Assembly (NCBI GenBank): GCA_030527205.1
Contig: JAUNBG010000004.1
Location: 1 to 64,000, forward strand
Direction: 5' to 3'
Origin: Planctomycetia bacterium
GTDB lineage: Bacteria > Planctomycetota > Planctomycetia > Pirellulales > Thermoguttaceae
DNA length: 64,000 nucleotides
This document shows positions 45,893 to 56,000 of this stretch, in pieces. Within the stretch, counting starts at the first letter, position 1; each line of letters starts with the position of its first letter. Below the pieces are notes generated by a model. The model saw nothing but the letters and a program-made list of their open reading frames with translations. It ran no database searches and was not told the origin of the DNA. The translations under genes and the position numbers were made by a program.

Positions 45893-46495
45893 ATGGCTTT
45901 ATTATCGAATAAATTTGACGAAGCGCTTGCTTTTGCTTCTTTTCTTCATCGCGATCAATTTCGTAAAGACAGCGATCATCAAGTTCCTTATATTTCGCAT
46001 TTATTGCGCGTTGCTGGTTTAGCATTAGAATATCAAGCGGACGAAACGACCGCCATTGCCGCTCTTTTGCATGACGCTGTTGAAGATCAAGGGGGAATGG
46101 AAACGGCTGAACTTATTCGACAAAAATTTGGTTCCAAGGTCGAAGCAATCGTTCTGGAATGTTCCGATTCAACAACGCCCAAAGATCAAAAGAAAAAAGA
46201 TTGGAAACAACGCAAAGCTGCGTATATCAGCCATTTTAACAACAACCCTTCTCAAGAAGCCGTTATCGTTTGTTCTTGTGACAAACTGGACAATTTAACC
46301 TGTTCTTTTCGACAATTGCAATTGGTTGGTTTGTCCCATTTTGATCTTTTTACAACCGCAAGAGACGGCTTCTTTTGGTATTATCGGTCCGTTCTCCAAG
46401 CGCTATATGCGCAAAAAACGCCCCTTAAACTCGAACTCGAAGCTTGTATGCAAAAAATTGAAGCATTGACTGAAAAATTGAGTTTCCTGCAATAA
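45893..46495 (+). CDS. HD-domain phosphohydrolase (RelA/SpoT hydrolase-like)
   Basis: 200 residues. FLHRDQFRKDSDHQVPYISHLLRVA...AIAALLHDAVEDQGG is the metal-binding His / His-Asp / Glu-Asp arrangement of the (p)ppGpp hydrolase domain of SpoT and of the free-standing small hydrolases (Mesh1-like); CSCDKLDNLTC supplies the following conserved Asp. No synthetase or TGS/ACT domain. It may remove ppGpp or another 3'-phosphorylated nucleotide. Weak AAGAAAG ribosome-binding site. Confidence 0.85.
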   Translation: MALLSNKFDEALAFASFLHRDQFRKDSDHQVPYISHLLRVAGLALEYQADETTAIAALLHDAVEDQGGMETAELIRQKFGSKVEAIVLECSDSTTPKDQKKKDWKQRKAAYISHFNNNPSQEAVIVCSCDKLDNLTCSFRQLQLVGLSHFDLFTTARDGFFWYYRSVLQALYAQKTPLKLELEACMQKIEALTEKLSFLQ

Positions 46496-46706
46496 ACTCA
46501 AAACCGAAAACAATCTGTAACCCCTTGAATAACCTTTCATATAATCGAAGCCGTTAGACTGAACATTGTTTCGTCTGACAGCAAAACGATCAGAAAATAT
46601 TGAGAATGTTCGATGTCGATCTCTCTCATTATTTTTCGATTTGTAAAACATAAAAATATTTGACAATCAATAACCCAAAGTCAACAGACATACTCAGGGC
46701 AACAAA

Positions 46707-48371
46707 ATGAGACGAATTCTGTTATATGATACAACTCTTCGCGACGGAGCTCAAACAGAAGGAATAACCTTTTCATTAAACGATAAAATTGCAATGGCTC
46801 AACGTTTAAATGAGTTGGGCTTTGATTTTATCGAAGGGGGATATCCTGCTTCCAACGATAAAGATGAGCAATTTTTTCAACAAGCGACAACAATGCCATT
46901 TCAACATTCAACTCTTTGCGCTTTTGGAATGACCCGTCGCAAAGGAATTTTACCGAAAGACGATTCGGGATTAAAATCGTTACTCGATTCTCAAGCTCCC
47001 ATTATAACTATTGTTGGAAAATCGTCGGCTTTTCAGGTTACCAATGTCATTCAGACTTCTCTTGAAGAAAATTTAACAATGATTGCCGAAACGATCGCCT
47101 GGCTTCGTCAGAATAATCGACGCATTTTTTTTGACGCCGAGCATTTTTTTGATGGCTGGAAAAATAATCCCGAATATTCCCTTTTGTCGTTAAAAACGGC
47201 GGTCGAAGCGGGCGCGGAAAATGTCTCTCTTTGCGATACAAATGGCGGAAGTATGCCCGAAGAAATCGCGCAAGGAGTTCGAGATGTCCTGGCGCTGATT
47301 GATGTTCCGGTTGGCATTCATACGCATAACGATTGCGGATTGGCTGTTGCAAACTCTTTAGCGGCCATTGATGCGGGCGCTTCCCTTGTCCAGGGAACCA
47401 TTAATGGTTTGGGCGAACGTTGCGGAAATGCCGATCTCATTACAATTGCCGCAAATCTTGCTTTAAAGAAAAAGGGTCAATATGAAGTTCTTCAAGACGG
47501 GTCGATTGAACAGCTGACGAAGTTGTCCCGCTTTACTTATGAACTGGTCAATCAAACTCCTTCTCATCGTCAACCCTTTGTTGGAAAAAGCGCGTTCGCT
47601 CACAAAGGCGGAATGCATGTCAGCGGGATCAATCGAGATACTTGCGCTTATGAACATATTAATCCGCAACAAATCGGCAATGAACGGCGCATTCTTATCA
47701 GCGAACTTTCCGGAAAATCCAATATTATTGCAAGAACGTCAAAATTCAATATTTCGAACGACAATCAACTTCTTAACAAAATTCTGGAGGTTGTTGCCCG
47801 AAAAGAGAATTTGGGTTATCAATATGAGGCCGCAGAAGGTTCATTCAATTTATTGGTTCAAAAAACAGCGGGACTTTATCGACCTTATTTCGAACGCTTG
47901 AATTATCAAACCAGTGTTATCGCCAATGCCGAGGGCGTTTTTGAAACGATTGCAACGGTCAAACTTCGCGTTAAGGACGTTATTCGTTATGAAGTTGCCG
48001 AGGGAGACGGGCCGGTGAATGCCTTGGACGCCGCATTACGAAAAGCTCTTTATCCGCTTTTTCCCCAGTTAATGGAAATGTCGCTGATCGATTACAAAGT
48101 TCGCGTTTTAAATTCCGACGCTGCAACCGCAGCAACAACTCGAGTTATTATCGAAAGCAAAGATCAGGATGAAACCTGGGGAACCGTCGGCGTTAGCGAA
48201 AATGTTATCGAAGCAAGTTGGATCGCTCTTTGCGACAGCATCGAATATAAACTTTGGAAAAATTTTTATTCCGGAGAAGCGGAAACGACTGATCGAATAA
48301 GCGGAAACGATCGACAGGAGAAAACGGAAACGACCGACAGGCTTTCCCCTTGCAATAACCCCTTGCAATGA
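46707..48371 (+). CDS. cimA: (R)-citramalate synthase
   Basis: 554 residues. HMGL-like aldolase domain beginning YDTTLRDGAQTEGITFSLNDKI and containing IEGGYPASN, SLCDTNGGSMP and GIHTHNDCGLAVANS; linker FVGKSAFAHKGGMHVSGI; and the C-terminal LeuA-type regulatory domain from about residue 400. The EGGYP/AST-type pattern and overall length point to the CimA branch rather than 2-isopropylmalate synthase. It makes citramalate from pyruvate and acetyl-CoA for threonine-independent isoleucine synthesis. The C-terminal tail (TTDRISGNDRQEKTETTDRLS) holds a short tandem duplication. Not adjacent to other ile/leu genes. Confidence 0.93.
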   Translation: MRRILLYDTTLRDGAQTEGITFSLNDKIAMAQRLNELGFDFIEGGYPASNDKDEQFFQQATTMPFQHSTLCAFGMTRRKGILPKDDSGLKSLLDSQAPIITIVGKSSAFQVTNVIQTSLEENLTMIAETIAWLRQNNRRIFFDAEHFFDGWKNNPEYSLLSLKTAVEAGAENVSLCDTNGGSMPEEIAQGVRDVLALIDVPVGIHTHNDCGLAVANSLAAIDAGASLVQGTINGLGERCGNADLITIAANLALKKKGQYEVLQDGSIEQLTKLSRFTYELVNQTPSHRQPFVGKSAFAHKGGMHVSGINRDTCAYEHINPQQIGNERRILISELSGKSNIIARTSKFNISNDNQLLNKILEVVARKENLGYQYEAAEGSFNLLVQKTAGLYRPYFERLNYQTSVIANAEGVFETIATVKLRVKDVIRYEVAEGDGPVNALDAALRKALYPLFPQLMEMSLIDYKVRVLNSDAATAATTRVIIESKDQDETWGTVGVSENVIEASWIALCDSIEYKLWKNFYSGEAETTDRISGNDRQEKTETTDRLSPCNNPLQ

Positions 48372-48526
48372 GCTTCGGATTGATGAACCCAAGAGCTCGA
48401 ATTTTCAACTGCTTTGGGTCTAACCTTGTTCAAATGTAAACGTCCAGTTTTTTTATCTCGTCGGGACAAGAGATTCATAAAAACTTGTTTTACTGTTTGA
48501 ATTCCTGAAAATATGGACCATTTCAA

Positions 48527-48637
48527 ATGAATAAACCGTTATTTGCCGAATGGGTTGACGCTGCTCGAAAAGACAAAGACGATTTGTCCCCGTTCACGGG
48601 AACTTCGTCGAATTCAAAAAATAGCGGTCGCAGTTAA
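48527..48637 (+). CDS. Possible very small protein or gene remnant
   Basis: 36 codons, MNKPLFAEWVDAARKDKDD..., coding-like in codon choice but without a clear ribosome-binding site, ending immediately before repeat family B. It may be the front of a gene broken by the repeat insertion. No family recognised. Confidence 0.25.
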   Translation: MNKPLFAEWVDAARKDKDDLSPFTGTSSNSKNSGRS

Positions 48638-48642
48638 ATAGA

Positions 48643-48908
48643 CGCGTTTTCCCCAATTTTTGTAATGATATTGGAAATTTCGCGCAGCGACGCGGCGGAA
48701 ACGCAAAGATGTTTTTCTTTTTGGAACTTCCGATTTCGTCATTAACTTAAATCGCTTTAAAACGGCGGTTCCATTAATAAATATCCGTTTCCGTCGTTCG
48801 TTTTGGGAATTTTTATTCTCTTCGCCGCGTCGCTGCGCGAAAATCCTTTTTTAAAAGGATTTTCGAACTCGATCGCGCAAAAAAAAATCGTTGAGAACGG
48901 ATACGACG
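48643..48908. repeat. Repeat family B, copy 2
   Basis: Same order of blocks as 1-290: TTTTCCCCAATTTTTGTAAT, CGCGCAGCGACGCGGCGG, GGAACTTCCGATTTCGTC, TCGTTTTGGGAATTTTTATT, CGCCGCGTCGCTGCGCGAAA, TTCGAACTCGATCGCGCAAA. Followed directly by a family C copy. Confidence 0.85.
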
Positions 48909-48910
48909 AT

Positions 48911-48978
48911 TTATGTCGCCGCATTACCAAAGGTTATGCGGTTACGAAGCGAAAAAATCTAATCGTCGGCATTATAAA
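48911..48978 (+). repeat. Repeat family C, copy 3
   Basis: GCCGCATTACCAAAGGTTATGCGG, GAAGCGAAAAAATCTAATCG and TCGGCATTATAAAAT match the pair around tRNA-Arg. Confidence 0.75.
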
Positions 48979-49198
48979 ATCCCGAATTATTGGGGTCAAG
49001 CCCGGCAATGATCGACGAAGACGGACGAAGAAGCAATAAATCTCGTCAACCATTCCGGCTCTTTGATAAATATTCTTGATAAAAGGTCGAAATTTCTTCA
49101 TATTTTGACGAAAACTAATCCTTGAAAGTTTGAAATGTTTATGTTATTTTGAAATAATAACAAAATGGAAATTTTCAAACAGCGCTGTGATTTTCTTT

Positions 49199-49312
49199 AA
49201 GGAAATTCCCCAAAACCGAAGGAAACGCGGACCTCCCGTTCGCAAGAACTGATTTTTTGCGACGCTTCCTGAATTGAGTTTATTGCAAATAACAGGTTTT
49301 TAGAACTTCCTT
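49199..49312. repeat. Repeat family A, copy 7
   Basis: AAGGAAATTCCCCAAAA to TTTTTAGAACTTCCTT, 114 bp, with GGAAACGCGGACCTCCCGTTCGC inside. Abuts family B copy 3 (5 bp apart). Confidence 0.85.
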
Positions 49313-49317
49313 TATAA

Positions 49318-49584
49318 CTGCTTTTTCTCCGATTTTTGTAATGAAATTGAAAATTTCGCGAAGCGATGTTGCGCAACGGAAACGCAAAGACGTTTTTGGG
49401 GGAACTTCCGATTTCGTCGTTATTTAAATCGCTTTAAAAAGGCAGTTCCATTTGAAAAAGATTTGTTACCGTCACTCGTTTTGGGAGTTTTTATCCTGTT
49501 CGCCGCGTCGCTGCGCGAAAATCCTTTTTTTAACGGAGAATGTTCTATTCTGTGTCGCGAAAAGAAAAATCGGGGAAAATACAG
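49318..49584. repeat. Repeat family B, copy 3 (complete, 267 bp)
   Basis: Both ends are present here: CTGCTTTTTCTCCGATTTTT at the left and AAAAATCGGGGAAAATACAG at the right, inverted repeats identical at 17 of 20 positions. A second inner inverted pair contains GCGAAGCGA / GTCGCTGCGCG. This copy defines the unit. Confidence 0.85.
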
Positions 49585-49743
49585 AATATGATCATTCAAA
49601 CTTATTGAAACTTTCCCTGTTTTATATTCGAAAGTTTGTAAAGCGGACGATTACTGAAACAAAAAACGTCGGGCGATACAAGCTTCCAATATGATCAAGT
49701 CGTTTAAATTTTTTACTTTTACAAATTTTTTGAGTGAGATTAT

Positions 49744-50484
49744 ATGAATATCTTATTTGTTGGCGCTCATCCGGATGACATCGAAAGTTATGCCGGAGGA
49801 ACAGCTGCTCTCTATGCAAAGATGGGGGCAAATGTCTTTTTTTGTATTGCAACGAACGGAAATATTGGATCATCCAATCATTCAATGGAGGAAATTCGAC
49901 AAATTCGTCATAAAGAAGCTCAAGCAGGCGCTGCTGTTATTGGCGCTAAATTGATCTGGCTTGATTTTGACGACGAATTTCTGTTCGACAATCGGGAAAC
50001 TCGACTGGCTTTTATAGAAGCGTTTCGAATTGCTGATTCCGACGTTGTTTTTTGTCATTGGAAGGACGATTACAATCCTGATCATTCGATTTCTTCTTCC
50101 ATTGTTGATAATTGCGTTCATATGGCGTCTATTCCTCTCATTAAGACCAAAAGTCAACCGACCGAAAAGATTCCGCTTGTCTATTATATGGATACGCCGG
50201 CAGGAGTTGGGTTTGAACCGGAAATTTATGTCGATATAACCTCAACGTTTGACACAAAAGTTGAAATGGTCTCAAAACATGAGAGTCAGAATCAATGGAT
50301 GATCGATATTTACGGAACCGATATGTCCGGTTTTCTTAAGGTTCCTGCGTCATATCGCGGATTTCAGGTTGGCTGTCAATATGCAGAAGCATTCCGGCCT
50401 TCGATTCGTTGGGGAAGAACTTTTATTGAACATCCGCTTCCGAATGTTCGCGAAGTCAGTTCAACCTGGAAATTGCAAAAATAA
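49744..50484 (+). CDS. PIG-L (LmbE-like) family N-deacetylase
   Basis: 246 residues. Zinc-site motifs GAHPDDIESYAGGTAALYAK (His-Pro-Asp-Asp) near residue 9 and HWKDDYNPDHSISSSIV (His-Pro/Asp-His) near 105-115 identify the family, whose members deacetylate N-acetylglucosamine derivatives and related amino sugars. No signal peptide, so cytoplasmic. It starts an operon with an aminotransferase and a Gfo/Idh oxidoreductase (46-bp gap, then overlapping genes), pointing to amino-sugar processing. Confidence 0.92.
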   Translation: MNILFVGAHPDDIESYAGGTAALYAKMGANVFFCIATNGNIGSSNHSMEEIRQIRHKEAQAGAAVIGAKLIWLDFDDEFLFDNRETRLAFIEAFRIADSDVVFCHWKDDYNPDHSISSSIVDNCVHMASIPLIKTKSQPTEKIPLVYYMDTPAGVGFEPEIYVDITSTFDTKVEMVSKHESQNQWMIDIYGTDMSGFLKVPASYRGFQVGCQYAEAFRPSIRWGRTFIEHPLPNVREVSSTWKLQK

Positions 50485-50529
50485 CTCTTGAGCAAGGACC
50501 AAATCAATAATAATAGAAGGAGAATAAAA

Positions 50530-51726
50530 ATGCCTGGACCTGGAGCTTATTGGATTGCTGAAGAAGAAAGAAAGGAAATCCTGGACGCCGTTGAATCAAA
50601 ATACTGGTTTCGATATGGCGACCCTGAAAATCCCAATTTCAAACAGAAAGTTTACAAACTCGAACAAGAGTTTGCTCAAGCGTTTCAATGTCAGCATGCT
50701 TTAGCAACAACATCGGGAACGGCTTCCCTTTTGGTTTCTTTGTTAGCCCTGGGAATTAAGCCTGGCGACGAAGTCATTGTTCCCGCGTATACTTTCGTCG
50801 CAAGTTATACTTCAATCATTTTTGCCGGAGGCGTTCCTGTTTTAACCGAAATCAATGACAGTTTGACCATTGATCCCGACGAAATTCGTAAAAAAATAAC
50901 GCCGAAAACCAAAGCGATTATGCCTGTTCATATGCTCGGAAATCCTTGTCAAATGGACGCTATTCTTGATATTTCCCAACAATATGGAATTCCGATCCTC
51001 GAAGATGCTTGTCAAGCGTTTGGGGCGTCCTGGAAAGGTCAAAATGTCGGGACCTTGGGCGATATGGGAGCATTTTCCTTAAACTTCTTTAAGACAATAA
51101 CTTCTGGCGACGGGGGACTTGTCGCAACGAATCAGAAAGACCTTTATGAAAAAGCGTTTGGTTTTCATGATCAAGGCCATTTGCCCAATCGAACCGGCGT
51201 TGAAGTCGGAAATCGTTTGATTCTCGGACTTAATTTCCGTATGAACGAGTTAACAGGCGCAGGAGCTTTGGCTCAGTTTCGGAAGCTTCCCGCTCTTTTG
51301 ACTCGATTGCGTGAGTTGAAAGGAAAGCTCAAATCGAAACTTGCGGAGTTGCCGGGAATTCGTTTCCGAACGATTAACGATGAAAAAGGAGAATGCGGGA
51401 CTTTATTAACGGTCATTTTCGATTCTGCCGAAATGGCGAAAGAGATCGGCGCGGAACTGGGAACAGGACCCATTGCTCGCAGCGGTTGGCATGTTTATTC
51501 GAATATGGAGCATGTCGGCGCGCATTTGGCTTCTGTTGGTCAACCGCATGGGTTTGGAGCCTATCCGAAAACGGATGATCTTTTGCTTCGCTCAATGAAT
51601 ATCAGCGTCGGAGTTGTTGACGGCGGTCTTGGCGCGGGGTTCGGCATTAATATTAACTCAACGGACGATGAAATTGAAGTAATCGCACAAAAATTCGCTG
51701 CCGCTTATAGAAAGGTTCAATCATGA
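50530..51726 (+). CDS. DegT/DnrJ/EryC1/StrS-family aminotransferase
   Basis: 398 residues from ATG 50530 (AGAAGGAG upstream); the ORF opens 14 codons earlier at a TTG without a site. PLP enzyme features: TTSGTASLLVSLLALGIKPGDEV, PAYTFVASY, PVHMLGNPCQMDAI, EDACQAFGASW and the Schiff-base lysine in LNFFKTITSGDGG. The family transfers amino groups to keto-sugars or keto-inositols. Its gene overlaps the next one by ATGA, so the dehydrogenase probably supplies its keto substrate or works in the reverse, catabolic direction. Confidence 0.93.
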   Translation: MPGPGAYWIAEEERKEILDAVESKYWFRYGDPENPNFKQKVYKLEQEFAQAFQCQHALATTSGTASLLVSLLALGIKPGDEVIVPAYTFVASYTSIIFAGGVPVLTEINDSLTIDPDEIRKKITPKTKAIMPVHMLGNPCQMDAILDISQQYGIPILEDACQAFGASWKGQNVGTLGDMGAFSLNFFKTITSGDGGLVATNQKDLYEKAFGFHDQGHLPNRTGVEVGNRLILGLNFRMNELTGAGALAQFRKLPALLTRLRELKGKLKSKLAELPGIRFRTINDEKGECGTLLTVIFDSAEMAKEIGAELGTGPIARSGWHVYSNMEHVGAHLASVGQPHGFGAYPKTDDLLLRSMNISVGVVDGGLGAGFGININSTDDEIEVIAQKFAAAYRKVQS

Positions 51727-52859
51727 CAAAACCTGTTATTCGAATTGGTTTGATCGGTCATCAATTTATGGGAGTTGCGCATTCCAATGCGTATCGAAAC
51801 GCCGGAATGTGGTATGACCTTCCGGCAAAGATTGAAATGAAATGCGTTTGCGCCAAAGATTCCGAAGAAAACCTTCGCCTGTTTGCTGAACGATATGGTT
51901 GGAAGGAAATAGAAACGGATTGGAAAAAACTTGTTGCCCGGGACGATATCGATTTAATCAGTGTCGCAACTCCTGGTTTTCTTCATAAAGAAATGGTTCT
52001 CGAAGCGGCTGAAAACGGGAAACATATTCTTTGTGAAAAACCGTTGGCCAATTCTTATTCTGATGCCTTGGAAATGCTGGCCGCAGTTCAAGATAAAAAG
52101 ATCAAACATGCGTGCGGCTTTTCCTATCGATTTACTCCGGCAACCGCATTGGCAAAAAAATTGATTGCCGATGGACGTTTGGGACAAATATATCATGTTC
52201 ATGCCCGATATGCTCAGGATTGGATGGTCGATCCGACGGCGCCGATGGTTTGGCGACTTAAAAAAGAACTTTGCGGTTCCGGATCGCTCGGCGACATTTG
52301 TTCTCATTCGATTGATATGTCGAGATTTATGACGGGAGGCGAAATCGTTTCATTAGTTTCTCAATTAAAAACATTGGTTAAAAAACGCCCCGTTTCTTCC
52401 GATCCGAGCAGTCCAATGGACGATGTGACGGTTGATGACGTTGCGCAAGTTCTTTGCGAATATGACAATGGAGCGACAGGCTGTTTTGAGGCAACCCGAT
52501 TTGCCGGCGGTCGAAAGAATCATAACTGTATTGAAATCAATGGTTCGTTGGGGTCCCTTTATTGGGATTTTGAAGATCAAAATTATCTTCAATTTTGCGA
52601 TCGAAGCTTAAGTCCCGAAGTTCAAGGGTTTGCAAAAATCAACGCGACGGCTGATTTTCATCCTTATGGCGGCGGACCTTGGCCGCAGGGTCACGGAATC
52701 GGATATGCGGATACTTTTGTTCTCGAAATTGCTCATTTTGTCTCTGCTATTGCTCAAGATACGGAATATGCTCCGTCTTTTGTCGATGGCGTTAAATGTC
52801 AGCAGATTCTTGACGCAATAGAACGTTCGTTTAACGAACGTCAATGGATTCATATCTGA
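51723..52859 (+). CDS. Gfo/Idh/MocA-family oxidoreductase
   Basis: 378 residues. IRIGLIGHQFMGVAHSNAYRNA is the Rossmann start; SVATPGFLHKEMVLEAAENGKHILCEKPLA has the EKP catalytic-lysine motif; SLGDICSHSIDMSRFMTG supplies the active-site Asp-x-x-x-His. No export signal, in contrast to the GH109-like protein at 21 kb. NAD-dependent oxidation of a sugar, aminosugar or inositol hydroxyl is expected. Third gene of the PIG-L / DegT operon. Confidence 0.93.
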   Translation: MTKPVIRIGLIGHQFMGVAHSNAYRNAGMWYDLPAKIEMKCVCAKDSEENLRLFAERYGWKEIETDWKKLVARDDIDLISVATPGFLHKEMVLEAAENGKHILCEKPLANSYSDALEMLAAVQDKKIKHACGFSYRFTPATALAKKLIADGRLGQIYHVHARYAQDWMVDPTAPMVWRLKKELCGSGSLGDICSHSIDMSRFMTGGEIVSLVSQLKTLVKKRPVSSDPSSPMDDVTVDDVAQVLCEYDNGATGCFEATRFAGGRKNHNCIEINGSLGSLYWDFEDQNYLQFCDRSLSPEVQGFAKINATADFHPYGGGPWPQGHGIGYADTFVLEIAHFVSAIAQDTEYAPSFVDGVKCQQILDAIERSFNERQWIHI

Positions 52860-52868
52860 TTTTGTCTT

Positions 52869-52909
52869 TTAATACTCAAACAGTTAGAAACAACAGTTTT
52901 GGGTATTAA
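52869..52909. terminator. Hairpin after the PIG-L/DegT/Gfo operon
   Basis: TTAATACTCAAA pairs with TTTGGGTATTAA (one G-U) across an approximately 17-nt loop; T-run precedes rather than follows on the plus strand, so termination strength is uncertain. Confidence 0.45.
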
Positions 52910-53010
52910 AAAATCCGTCAAGGCGGACTCGATTTGCAAATGAAAAAAGAAAAATCAGTTGAAGATCATTTATCTTCAGAATAAGATAACATTTACATAA
53001 GGAATATTTT

Positions 53011-56000
53011 ATGAAACGCAAAACAAAAGTTTTGATATTTTTGTGCTTATTTTCTTTTTGGGCAACGCATTCTTTCTTATTAGCGGTTGAAAAAGCGCCA
53101 AATCGAAACAGTTTAAACCTTGACGGGACCTGGTCTTTTGCGACCGATCCGGGTCAAGTTGGCGAATCGGAAGCCTGGTTTGAAGTCGATAAAGAGCTTC
53201 CGCCAATGCCATTGGAAGGATATGCTCCGGAAGCCAATGGAACGATCAAAGTTCCAGGCATTTGGGATAATCAGGGTTATGGAACGCCGAACGACAAAGT
53301 TCATCATAATGCCGTCGGTAAGGCTTGGTATAAACGAACCGTTTCCATTCCGAAAGACTGGAATTCGGAGGAATCCCTTTATTTTGTGATAACCGGAGTT
53401 TCGCGTTACGCCAAAGTTTGGATTAACGGCATTTCAGTCGGCGAAGAGGCAATCGGTTGCATAGGAAAACATGAATGGGACGTTTCTTCTCTTGTTCAAC
53501 CGGGCGAAGAAGCTCATATTGCCATTCTTGTCGATTCGAAACAACGTTGGGAAATAGATCCGTTGTTGGGCGCTGCTTCTTTAAACGATTATCTGGAAAT
53601 CGAATGGGGAGGAATTTGGGGACACGTTTTTCTGGAATCGCGTCCGAAAACCCGTCTGGATTCGTTTTATTTGCGATCCGATATTGCTCAATCGGTTTGT
53701 AAAGTCGAAACAACGATATTGAACGAGTTAAAGAAAAAATCGTGTGATTCGCTGAAACTTGAAATTTTTGACAAAGATCGAAAATGTGTTGCGAGCAAAA
53801 CGGAGTCCATTCAGGTCGACGATTTAGCCGCCGAAACGTTTGATGCGTCGATTGCCGCGAAAATTCCGAACGCTCAACTTTGGTCGCCGGATTCGCCTTA
53901 TCTTTATCAAGTTCGACTTTCGCTCATGAATGGCGATACAATTCTGGATGTTTTGGAATCGACTTATGGAATGCGCGAAATTCGTTTTGACGGTTCGAAA
54001 ATTCTTTTAAATGGCAAACGACTGTTTTTATCCGGTTATGGCGATGATCATATTTATCCGTATGAATTCTCGATGCCAACCGATCGCGAAATGTATGTGA
54101 AACGAATGCAGCTCATTAAGCAGTTCGGTTTCAATCATGTTCGACATCACAGTTGCGTACTTCCTCATGAATATTATGATGTTTGCGATGAATTGGGAAT
54201 GCTTCCGAATGCAGAAATGCTTTTGGGATATCCTCAGCAGCTTCCCGGAGAAGGAAATCTTTGGTTGTCGAAAGTTCCAGAAGGAACCGATCCCGAGCCG
54301 GCGAATGAAACGCTTCGCAAGCGTTGGGCAGCCGTTATTAAGGAATATCGAAATCATCCTTGCATTTTCGTTTGGGTCGGCGGCAATGAATTAAGTATGC
54401 TCGGTTATGATCGCTGGCTCAAAATGCCTTTGCGTTATCAATTTCAGGAAATTGCCCATCGACTTGACCCAGATCGATACTTTTGCGATATTGACGGCGA
54501 TTGGAAAGGAGAAATAGAAAAACGCGGCGAACGAGATACATTGGCGATGAATATGCTTCTTTTTGATGAATGGTCGAACCCGATAACAAATCGCGACAAA
54601 TTCAAGACAGGGAAACTCCAAAAGCCGGCCATTTCTCATGAAGCGGGGAATTTTATTACATTTTCCCGTCCAGATCAGATCGATCTCTTTCAATGTAATT
54701 ACAAACCGTTCTGGATGGTTGACGGAAAAGCAAAGCTCGAAAAACTTGGTCTTATGGATGAAGTCGAAGACTGGGCTTGCGCTTCGGAAAAACTTTATCT
54801 GCTTCTGCATAAATATAATGTCGAAGGAGTTCGTTTGAACGAAGAACTTTCCGGTTATCATTGGTGGCTCATACAGGATTATTGGACAACTTCGAACGGT
54901 CTGGTTGACCTGTTTTTCCGTCCAAAATCGATTAAACCGGAAGAGGTTCATTTGTTTAACGGTCATGTCGTTTTGCTGCAAAAGGGATTGAAAACCAGTT
55001 ATCAAAGCGGTGAAACCCTTGATATTGAAGCGCTTATCTCAAATTTTTCAGGAAAAACGTTTGCGGGAACTTTGTCATGGGCCATTATCGAAAAAGGGAA
55101 TACTCTTCCCGAAGCCGAAGGAAGTTTTGAAACGTCCGACATTGACGAAGGAACATTAAAAAGTATTCAACAAGTTCAATGGACTTGTCCCGATGTTTCT
55201 GAACCCAAACATTTGCAGCTTCGTCTGGTCTTTACGAATCAAGAAGATGAGTCGGTTTATCTAAATTATTGGTCAACCTGGCTTTATCCGAAAGAAATTG
55301 CTCCGAAATCGGAAGTTCCGATTTATGTGGAAGAATCTCTTGTCAATATTTTCCCGAAGAACTGGAATGTTCAGCCGTTGCCGCTCGATTGCAATGATTT
55401 TCCAAGCGAGGCCGTTTATGCCGTAACCTGGGCGACTCCCGAAATACTCAAGGCGGTTCAAAATGGCGCCGGTCTGCTTCATTTTGGAGCGCAACAATTT
55501 CTTTCCAGTTTAACGATGCAATATCAGCAAACTTGGTGGAAGGCAGGAGATAATGAACAGAATAATCATATTGGAACTTTTGTCTATCCGAATCCGGTAA
55601 CCGATTCAATGGTTGATGAATCCTGGTGCGACATTCAATGGGTTCAATTGTTGGATGGCTCTGTAAAATTTGATCTTGAAAAAGCTCAAGAGCGTCCAGA
55701 CGTTTTCATTCGCGCTTTGACCAGTCTGGTTCGAGTTCGTGATGCGGCGACTCTTTTTGAGGTCGGAATTGATAAGGGTAAAATGATTGTGAGCGGTCTT
55801 AATCATGACAATGCGATTGATATCCCTGTTCATCAATGGCTTTTGGCCAAAATGATTGATGAAGTTTCGTCCGATACCAAAGCGAAAGTCTTTTGGGACG
55901 CTTCGATGATTGTCCCGAAAGTTGTTGTTCCGGAAGGAATGATTTTGGGAATTCAACGGCTTGAAAAGTTCGCGGAAACAGGAGCCTGGCATAGTTATCG

